The position numbers and the translations under genes are program-made. This document shows positions 1 through 5,270 of a stretch of 5,270 bases of DNA, piece by piece. Every line of letters starts with the position of its first letter. Within the stretch, counting starts at the first letter, position 1. Origin of the DNA: Bacteroidota bacterium (GTDB taxonomy: Bacteria; Bacteroidota; Bacteroidia; B-17B0; Aurantibacillaceae). The notes under the pieces were generated by a model that was given only the letters and a program-made list of their open reading frames with translations, had not been told where the DNA came from and ran no database searches. The DNA lies in NCBI GenBank assembly GCA_016702705.1, contig JADJDM010000036.1, forward strand, positions 1-5,270, in the 5' to 3' direction.

Positions 1-1808
1 GCGGTAATTGTGATGGACAAGCATTTGCAAATGTTAGCGGTGGAAGTGGTGCATTTACATTTTTATGGTTACCAACATTACAGACTGGAAATACGGCAAA
101 TGGCTTATGTGCAGGTCAATGTAGTCTTAATGTAACTGACCAGAATGGATGTGTCACTACAGAAACTTTTGTTATTGCCAATCAAGGAATAAGTACAATT
201 ACCAACGCTACACTAACAACTACTGTAATAAATGAAACCTGTTTATTTACAAACGATGGTGGTATTGATTTAACGATTAGTGGAACAAACCCTGGTCCGT
301 TTACATACCAATGGAGTAATGGAGCAACAACGCAAGATATTACAAATATACCAACAGGTAGTTATAATGTTACTGTTTTTGATGCTAGTTTAAACTGCCT
401 AAGTATTTCCAGTTAACGTAAATGCAACAGGTACAAATTGCGGAACTATTTCAGGAAATGTATTTATTGATAACAATAGCGATTGTATAAAAAATGCAGG
501 AGATAATAATTCAAATAATACACAAATAATTGTCAATCCTGGAAACCGAATAGGTTATACAAATTGGGCAGGAGACTATGTATTTAATAATATACCATTT
601 GCAACTTATACAATCACCTCTTTAACAAATGCAAATATGATTGCAACTTGTACCACTACTTTAAATACAACTCTAAATTCAGGAAATACAAACTCCATGA
701 ACAATAATTTTGTAAAACAATACATTCCTGTTACTCAACCAGATTTATTTGTATCGGCTTATAGTAATGGAATTGTTCCTGGATTTGTATGTTATGTTAA
801 TTACTATTTGAGTAACTTAAATAATATATCTGCAACAGGTTATTTTAAAGCTGTACTACCCTTCTGCTTTTATATCAACCATAACAACAGGAAATCCTAA
901 TACGTATACCATTTCGGGAGATACTATTATTTGGAACTTCAATAATATTACAAACGCAACTGGAAGTAATTATTTCACCATTAATTTTACAACACCATTA
1001 ACTAATCCATTAGGAAGTATTTTCACAACTTGCATGTGGGCGCAACCAACAGTTACTGATTTGAACTACGTTAACAATACAACTTGTTATCAACGTATGG
1101 TAACAGGTTCTTTCGACCCTAACGACAAAACAGTAAGTCCAGTTGGTATTGGTGCAAACGGTGACATTGCTGCTACTGAAACTGATTTAACCTATTTAAT
1201 TCGTTTTCAAAATACAGGAAATGGTCCGGCGGTAAATATTCTGGTGAAGGATACTTTGTCTCCTAACGTTGATATTAATACCTTTGAAATGTTAAGCTCT
1301 AGTCATAATTATATGATTGATGTATTGCCAGGAAATATATTGCGTTGGAAATTCAATAACATTATGTTACCAGATAGTAATAGTAACGAACCTGGTAGTC
1401 ATGGTTATATTCAGTACCGTATTAAGCGTACTAACAACAATACGCCAGGAACTCAAATAAAAAAATACGGCTTACATTTATTTTGATTTTAATGAACCTG
1501 TGGTGACAAATACTGCTATCAATACCATTGAAACGATTACTGGAATTAAATCTTCTTCATCTAATAGCGATGAATGGAATGTGTATCCAAATCCAAGTAC
1601 AGGCGTTTTATACATTGTTAATTCTTCTGCGGTAAAAGAAGAAAGTCAAATTCAAGTGATTAATTCTATTGGTCAAACGGTGTTAGAAGAAACCATAACT
1701 AATAATTACAAAAACATTGATTTAAGTAAATTAAACAATGGCGTTTATTTTGTGAAGATTGTTTCGGATAAACAAAGTGTGATTAAAAGAGTTGTTTTGA
1801 GCAGGTAA
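1..1808 (+). CDS. Gene A: T9SS-exported SprB-repeat surface protein, 5' partial, three frame changes
   Basis: This is the 3' part of a large secreted cell-surface protein, probably an adhesin. Reading begins in frame at base 3. Domains in order: a SprB-like repeat (about 3-190; VTDQNGC); a second SprB-like repeat (200-430; GTNPGPF, WSNGA); an SdrD_B-like module (about 440-620; ISGNVFIDNNSDC, acidic residues like a Ca-binding loop); a beta-rich middle with LPSAFIS and YTISGDTIIWNF; a TGSFDPNDKTVSP domain (about 1097-1515), probably the one catalogued as DUF7619, ending NTAYIYFDFNEPV; and a T9SS type A sorting tail (1575-1808). The frame moves +1 at about 405-413, at the CCC of 859-861 and in the A7 run 1459-1465, where gene B has A6. 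Codons on both sides still match gene B, so I read one gene. SprB repeats and T9SS tails mark exported gliding or adhesion proteins in Bacteroidota; the ligand is unknown. The start lies outside the window. Confidence 0.85.
1575..1808 (+). other. T9SS type A sorting domain of gene A
   Basis: The last 77 residues of gene A carry the familiar C-terminal secretion signal (Por_Secre_tail / TIGR04183 type). It has WNVYPNPSTG at its start, then IQVINSIGQTVLEE, IDLSKLNNGVYFVKI and a basic end KRVVLSR. In the family this beta-sandwich is recognised by the T9SS at the outer membrane and is usually cut off after export. The reading frame is open and undamaged here, and all the signature positions, including the Gly after PNPST, are present. 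Confidence 0.92.
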
Positions 1809-1896
1809 TCAGGTTACTCAATCAAAACCCACTTTCAATAGATAGCAATTATCAATTGAAGTAATTATCATACTTTAGTTGCATCAAACTACTCGT
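1809..1896 (+). other. Spacer between the tandem paralogues, no gene
   Basis: These 88 AT-rich bases separate the stop of gene A from the ATG of gene B. They contain a small inverted repeat, CAATT-atc-AATTG (1846-1858), too weak to call a terminator. I see no strong hairpin with a T-tract and no convincing Bacteroidota promoter. Read-through from A into B is possible but not shown. Confidence 0.6.
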
Positions 1897-1956
1897 ATGA
1901 AAAAATTACTTTCACTTATTACCTTATTATTTATTGGTTCAATAGCCTTTTCACAA
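1897..1956 (+). other. Sec signal peptide of gene B
   Basis: The first residues read MKKLLSLITLLFIGSIAFSQ: a two-lysine n-region, a hydrophobic core of about 13 residues and an AFS|Q site suited to signal peptidase I. A Gln right after the cut is common in Bacteroidota secreted proteins. The site supports ATG 1897 as the start and fits a protein that reaches the periplasm through Sec before T9SS export. Confidence 0.85.
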
Positions 1957-4250
1957 ATAACTATTACTTCAACAGTTACTAATGTAAGTTGCTTTGGAGG
2001 TGCGGATGGTGCAATTGCTTTATCATCATCTGGTGGCACAGCACCATATACTTATTCATGGACTCCAACATTGCCTAGTTCACCAAATGTTTCCAATTTA
2101 TCAGCAGGAACATATTCAGTATTTATATTAGATGCCAGTGCTAATACTAGCTCGTTGGTTATTAGTATTGGACAACCAAGTCAATTAAATGCTATTGCAG
2201 TAGCACAAAGTAGTGCAGCTTGCTAAGGTGCAACGGTAGTGCTTCTGTAACAGTTACTGGAGGAAATCCTCCATATGCATATGCTTGGAACTCTCCATTC
2301 AGTGGTAATATGCCAAGGTGACCAATTTATGTCCTGGAGTTACACAAGTTAACGTTACTGACGCAAACGGTTGTTTAGTTACTCAAACAGTTGCTATTCC
2401 TCTACCACCTATTCCTACTATTGCTATATCAGCAACTAATACTTCTTGCCAAACAAATTGCAATGGTTCAGCAAGCGCAACTGTTACTGGAGGAACTGGT
2501 GGGTATACTTATCAGTGGATAGGGCCAAGTATTGCGTCAGGTTCAACTTCTTCTAATCCTATAGGTATGTGTGCAGGCTTCTATACTCTTGCAGTAACAG
2601 ATGCAATAGGATGCCAAACCGCTACAATGGTTAATGTTGGCGTATCCTTATAATTCACTTCCAAACGCAACTGTTACAAATACATCTTATAATGAAACAT
2701 GTCACCTATCAGGCGACAGTGCAATAGATATTTCTATTACTGGAACTAATCCTGGTCCATTTATTTATACTTGGAGTAATGGTGCCAATACACAAGATGT
2801 AACAAATATTGTATCAAATTCCTATTGGGTAAGCATTCAAGATGCAAATACAAATTGTGTAACTATAAGAGATACTATTTACTCAATGGGAATTAACTGC
2901 GGCACCATTTCAGGAAATGTATATGTAGATAATAATAGTGATTGTATTAAAAATAGTGGTGACCTTAATTTTAATAACGCTGGAATCATTGTTAATCCTA
3001 GTAACAGATTTGGTTATACAAATACAAATGGTGATTATATAATTAACAATATTCTCTGGAGCATATTCAATAACCTCAACTAATATTCTTTCAACATGCA
3101 CTACAACATTAAATACAAATGTAAGTGCTGGTACTCCAAATTCCACAAACAATAATTTATCTGTTTCATTCAATTATACTTTACAACCAGATATGCAAGT
3201 TAATGGATATAGCAGTGGAATAGTTCCTGGTTTTACAGTGCAATGTATTATAATTTACAAAATTTAAGTATGAATAATGGATCAGGAATATTCAAAGCAA
3301 CTTTACCATCTTCATTTTATAGCAAATGTCTCAAATGCCTCGCCTAATATTTACACAATCTCTGGTGATACTATAATTTGGAATTTATCAAATAGTACAT
3401 ACGGCATACAGCAAACATATATTGTTTATTTTACAGTACCTATTTCTACTCCCCTTGGAAGCATTTTCAATAGTTGTGGATATGTTCAAACAAATATTCT
3501 TGATATAAACCTAATAATATTTTTTGCTACCAACGTTATGGTTACTGGGTCTTTCGATCCTAAACGACAAAACCGTAAGCCCAGTTGGTGTTGGAGCTAA
3601 CGGAGATATTGCCTCTACCGTGAAACAGATTTAACTTATTTAATTCGCTTTCAAAATACAGGTAACGGACCTGCAGTAAATATTGTTTGAAGGATACATT
3701 GTCACCAAACGTTGATATCAATACATTTGAAATGTTAGCGCAAGTCACAATTTATAATATTGATATTTTACCAGGTAATGTATTGCGTTGGAAATTCAAT
3801 AATATTATGTTACCTGATAGTAATAGTAACGAACCTGCTAGTCATGGTTATATTCAATATCGCATTAAACGTACTAACAACAATACACCAGGAACTCAAA
3901 TAAAAAATACGGCTTACATTTATTTTGACTTCAATGAACCAGTTATTACTAATACTACTATTAATACCATTGAAACAATCACAGGAATTAAATCTTCTTT
4001 TAATACTAACGACGAATAGAATATATTTCCAAATCCAAGTACAAGAGCTTTATACATAGTTAACTCTTCATCTGTAAAAGAAAAAAGTCAAATTCAAGTG
4101 ATTAATTCTATTGGTCAAACGGTATTAGAAGAAACTATTACTAGCAATTATAAGAACGTTGATTTATCTAAATTAAACAATGGCGTTTATTTTGTGAAGA
4201 TTGTTTCGGATAAACAAAGTGTGATTAAGAGAGTTGTGTTGAGCAGGTAA
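1897..4250 (+). CDS. Gene B: T9SS-exported SprB-repeat surface protein, paralogue of gene A, many frame changes
   Basis: About 784 codons if read as one gene. ATG 1897 starts a clean signal peptide; the TTG at 1879 is in frame but would only add residues before it. Approximate residues: signal peptide 1-20; SprB repeats at 25-95 (SCFGGADGAI, APYTYSW), 110-180 (CNGSASVTVTGG, NLCPG, VTDANGC) and 185-250 (CQTNCNGSASATVTGG, VTDAIGC); a divergent fourth repeat 260-335 (GTNPGPF, WSNGA); an SdrD_B-like module 336-395 (ISGNVYVDNNSDC); a beta-rich middle to 545; a TGSFDPNDK domain 549-700; a sorting tail 707-784. Reading frame changes occur near 2224-2232, 2312-2318, 2640-2655, 3050-3056, 3244-3250, 3317-3322, 3561-3564, 3616-3621 and 3684-3688. 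Compensating pairs lie at 3511-3537 and 3740-3757, and TAG replaces Trp at 4017. Codons between the breaks align to gene A with largely synonymous differences. Role: probably surface adhesion or gliding; partner unknown. It may be a real pseudogene, but I favour sequence errors. Confidence 0.85.
4017..4250 (+). other. T9SS sorting domain of gene B, with in-frame TAG and Gly-to-Arg change
   Basis: This is the same tail as in gene A (PNPST, LYIVNSS, IQVINSIGQTVLEE, IDLSKLNNGVYFVKI, KRVVLSR). The Trp codon TGG at its start is TAG (4017-4019), and the conserved Gly of PNPSTG is Arg (AGA). From 4020 to the TAA at 4248 the frame is otherwise open. If the TAG is real, the protein would end just before its export signal and should stay in the periplasm. 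If it is an error, only the Gly-to-Arg change distinguishes it from a standard tail. Confidence 0.8.
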
Positions 4251-4257
4251 CTTCTCT

Positions 4258-4286
4258 ATTACTTTTTTCTTAGTCAAAAAAGTAAT
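4258..4286. repeat. Perfect 11-bp A/T inverted repeat just after gene B
   Basis: ATTACTTTTTT (4258-4268) pairs perfectly with AAAAAAGTAAT (4276-4286) around a 7-base loop, seven bases after the stop of gene B. The position suits a terminator, but the stem is almost all A/T and the right arm is followed by CAAAAAAAC, not a T-tract, so a standard Rho-independent terminator is doubtful. It may be the left border of the structured element that follows. Confidence 0.6.
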
Positions 4287-4322
4287 CAAAAAAACAAAGA
4301 AATATGCTCAGCCCGCCTCTTG

Positions 4323-4373
4323 GAATTCTACGGATTTTACGTTCCCGCTGCGCTTCACTAAATCCTTGAATTC
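4323..4373. repeat. Inverted repeat with EcoRI-like ends inside the structured element
   Basis: GAATTC (4323-4328) and GGATTT (4332-4337) pair with AAATCC (4360-4365) and GAATTC (4368-4373), leaving a 3-by-2 internal loop and an apical loop of about 22 GC-rich bases (cccgctgcgcttcac). The two helices are in register, which is unlikely for chance words in a short stretch. Confidence 0.55.
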
Positions 4374-4494
4374 TCAATTCACCGCTATGTCTGCTCGCAT
4401 TTTTGGCAGTCCGCCCGCCTTACTTACAAGCTTTTATGTAAAAATGAGCTTTTTTCGAACTACCGCATACGTTGGTAATAGTGCGGCTGGTTTT

Positions 4495-4560
4495 GGCAAT
4501 TCGGAGCGAACCACCATTCTAGGAAGGCTCTGCGGGGTAAATGGAGGTTGGCGAATTGCC
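4495..4560. repeat. Two-helix hairpin, strongest in the window's non-coding part
   Basis: GGCAATTCG (4495-4503) pairs perfectly with CGAATTGCC (4552-4560). Inside, AACCACCATT (4509-4518) pairs with AATGGAGGTT (4540-4549) with a single mismatch, leaving an apical loop of 21 bases (4519-4539). Small internal loops (gagcg and gg) separate the helices. The shape suits either a structured RNA or the foldback of a mobile repeat; the sequence alone does not decide. Confidence 0.65.
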
Positions 4561-4571
4561 TTGAATTTTTG

Positions 4572-4597
4572 TTTCTTTTTGTTCAAGCAAAAAGAAA
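4572..4597. repeat. Perfect 10-bp A/T inverted repeat, right border of the structured element
   Basis: TTTCTTTTTG (4572-4581) pairs with CAAAAAGAAA (4588-4597) around TTCAAG. It lies about 50 bases past the stop of the minus-strand gene, so it could end that transcript, but no T-tract follows on either strand. With 4258-4286 it brackets the GC-richer element. Confidence 0.6.
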
Positions 4598-4649
4598 ATA
4601 AAAAGATTAAAAAACACGTTCAATAAAATACTCCACCATTAAAACTCAT

Positions 4650-5049
4650 TTAATCCTTCAACTTCTTTCCAGAAAAAGCAACCGCAAAGGCGATTTACTT
4701 GCAAATTACAAAACAGTTTTTTCATCCACCGATATTTTACCAATAGAGCTGACAATTAAAAAATAACCTCTGTTGGTTTCAACTAAACTACCTTGCTCAA
4801 TACTTTGATGTATTTTATTGAAATTTATTTTCTCGAACTCTGCTAATTGCAATCTGGCTTTCCTTCAATTGCGTGCCTAGCTTTTCAATTTCTAACCGCA
4901 TCATGGCTTTAGAAGTTTCGCTTATCGCCAGCAGAACTTTTACTTTCCGAATTAGATGATTCTGTTACTTCGTTGATGATCGCATTCAAAGAATTTATTT
5001 TATCTTTTAAATAATCACGGCAAGCTTGTATGAGATGTTGTTTTTGCAC
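4650..5049 (-). CDS. Small SSAGDK-family protein (GreA/GreB C-domain-like), several frame changes
   Basis: Read across its breaks, this gives about 133 residues of a small protein widespread in Bacteroidota. It has an N-terminal helical part (QKQHLIQACRDYLKDKI, then ESKSSAGDK, ETSKAMMRLEIEKLGTQL) and a C-terminal beta part (QGSLVETNRGYFLIV, GKISVDEK, SPFAVAFSGKKLKD). This architecture resembles the Gre-factor C-terminal fold. Databases often label the family 3-oxoacyl-ACP synthase, but it has no ketosynthase-sized domain or Cys-His-His site, so that name should not be used. The true function is unknown to me. Frame changes fall near 4920 (family members usually have one more residue between GDK and ET), 4835-4838, 4702-4713 (a pair that hides VFVISSKSP) and 4685-4687. 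GTG 5049 is the likely start, in frame with no ATG nearer; an upstream start would run into the 5073-5175 palindrome. It faces away from that repeat and converges on gene B. Confidence 0.72.
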
Positions 5050-5072
5050 AGTTAAAGATGAGATTTTTTTGG

Positions 5073-5175
5073 AATTGGAACACAGATAAAACGGATGAAG
5101 CAGATTAACACAGATAAATTTTGATAAAAAAAATCCGTGTATATCTGTTCTATCCGCCAAATCCGTGTTCCAATT
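5073..5175. repeat. Long imperfect palindrome of CAGAT/CGGAT units
   Basis: Two 42-base arms (5073-5114 and 5134-5175) are inverted copies around a 19-base A/T loop; by eye 31 of 42 positions match. The outer 11 bases (AATTGGAACAC with GTGTTCCAATT) are perfect. Inside, blocks such as CGGAT, CAGAT and ACAC are kept at matching places while the bases between vary. Each arm carries GAT every 9-10 bases. I know similar motifs as abundant intergenic repeats in Bacteroidota and related environmental genomes, but copy number cannot be checked here. Frames reading through it on the minus strand are not genes. Confidence 0.75.
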
Positions 5176-5193
5176 ATTAAAATACCCTTTAAT

Positions 5194-5235
5194 GGAAACA
5201 CGGATGAGAAACGGATTGGACGGATTAACGCAGAT
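5194..5235. repeat. Second copy of the CGGAT repeat arm, truncated by the window end
   Basis: GGAAACACGGAT, then AAACGGAT, GGACGGAT and TAACGCAGAT follow in the same order and spacing as the left arm of the 5073-5175 palindrome, 18 bases after its end. No clear right arm is seen before 5270, though AATCC at 5261 may be a degenerate part. The two copies stand as direct repeats of the arm. Confidence 0.65.
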
Positions 5236-5270
5236 GAAAAATCAGAATGTCTATTAAACGAATCCATCTA

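Larger units (their letters stand above)
4258..4597. repeat. Non-coding structured element, probably an interspersed repeat
   Basis: This gene-free stretch of about 340 bases lies between two A/T-rich hairpins (4258-4286 and 4572-4597). Its core is visibly more GC-rich than the flanking genes and holds at least four inverted repeats: GAATTC...GGATTT with AAATCC...GAATTC (4323-4373), AAGCT with AGCTT (4428-4451), CCGCA with TGCGG (4463-4486) and GGCAATTCG with CGAATTGCC (4495-4560). The word GCCCGCCT occurs twice (4311-4318, 4413-4420). The dense pairing, base composition and position between genes suggest a repeat family or a structured RNA. An 86-codon frame crosses it, but the encoded peptide runs through the hairpins and into a Lys/Phe-rich end, so I do not call it a gene. 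Copy number elsewhere cannot be seen here. Confidence 0.5.

Noticed and set aside
1871..1878. TACTTTAG as a Bacteroidota -7 promoter element (TAnnTTTG) for gene B
   Set aside because: It differs by one base, lacks a TTG at the proper distance upstream and would leave a leader of only about 12 bases before ATG 1897.
2910..3748. Minus-strand open frames opposite gene B
   Set aside because: They are antisense to well-recognised domains of gene B and show no family features.
1..4250. Programmed frameshifting or phase variation as the cause of the frame changes
   Set aside because: The breaks are numerous, of both signs, at different places in A and B, mostly without long homopolymers or slippery-site structure, and also present in an unrelated gene.
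4258..4286. A standard Rho-independent terminator of gene B
   Set aside because: The stem is perfect but nearly all A/T and lacks a following T-tract on the plus strand, so I list it only as an inverted repeat.
4366..4626. An 86-codon open frame on the plus strand across the structured element
   Set aside because: It begins at a TTG, runs through every hairpin of the element and ends in a Lys/Phe-rich translation of the A/T stem. No known domain or ribosome-binding site is visible, so it is best explained as a translated repeat.
4650..5049. 3-oxoacyl-ACP synthase function for the minus-strand gene
   Set aside because: This common database label does not fit: the protein is about 133 residues, far too short for a ketosynthase, and has no catalytic Cys-His-His or Cys-His-Asn set.
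5052..5267. A minus-strand open frame across the palindromic repeats
   Set aside because: The peptide is only the translation of CGGAT/CAGAT units and overlaps the likely start region of the SSAGDK gene in another frame.

Overview
The window looks like an AT-rich Bacteroidota genome, probably of Flavobacteriales or Chitinophagales type. The evidence is two large surface proteins built from SprB-like repeats and ending in type A sorting domains of the type IX secretion system (T9SS). A small Bacteroidota-type protein with the SSAGDK...ETSKAM signature lies downstream on the minus strand.

Layout: (1) 1-1808, plus strand, is the 3' part of surface-protein gene A, whose 5' end lies outside the window. 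(2) 1809-1896 is a short AT-rich spacer. (3) 1897-4250, plus strand, is gene B, a tandem paralogue of A with its signal peptide. Its order is signal peptide, four SprB-like repeats, an SdrD_B-like Ca-binding module, a beta-rich middle, a TGSFDPNDK domain and a T9SS tail. (4) 4258-4597 is non-coding and visibly more GC-rich than its surroundings; it is packed with inverted repeats and bounded by two A/T hairpins. It looks like an interspersed structured repeat. (5) 4650-5049, minus strand, is the small SSAGDK-family gene. (6) 5073-5175 is a 42-nt-armed imperfect palindrome made of CAGAT/CGGAT units, and a second, half or truncated copy starts at 5194.

All three genes are interrupted by single-base frame changes while their codons stay well conserved on either side. 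Several changes come as minus/plus pairs that restore frame within about 15-30 bases. The same pattern in two paralogues and one unrelated gene suggests uncorrected sequence errors (long-read or low-coverage assembly) more than decay. I therefore annotate each gene as one span and list the frame changes. One exception is a TGG-to-TAG substitution together with a Gly-to-Arg change in the sorting tail of gene B, which could be real inactivation.

Functional picture: A and B are probably exported through Sec, carried across the outer membrane by the T9SS and anchored or released there as adhesin-like proteins. Their 3' ends are nearly identical while the middles have diverged, which suggests gene conversion or strong constraint on the export tail. 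I saw no enzyme, defence system, RNA gene or CRISPR array. The least explained parts are the two non-coding repeat structures in the last kilobase.
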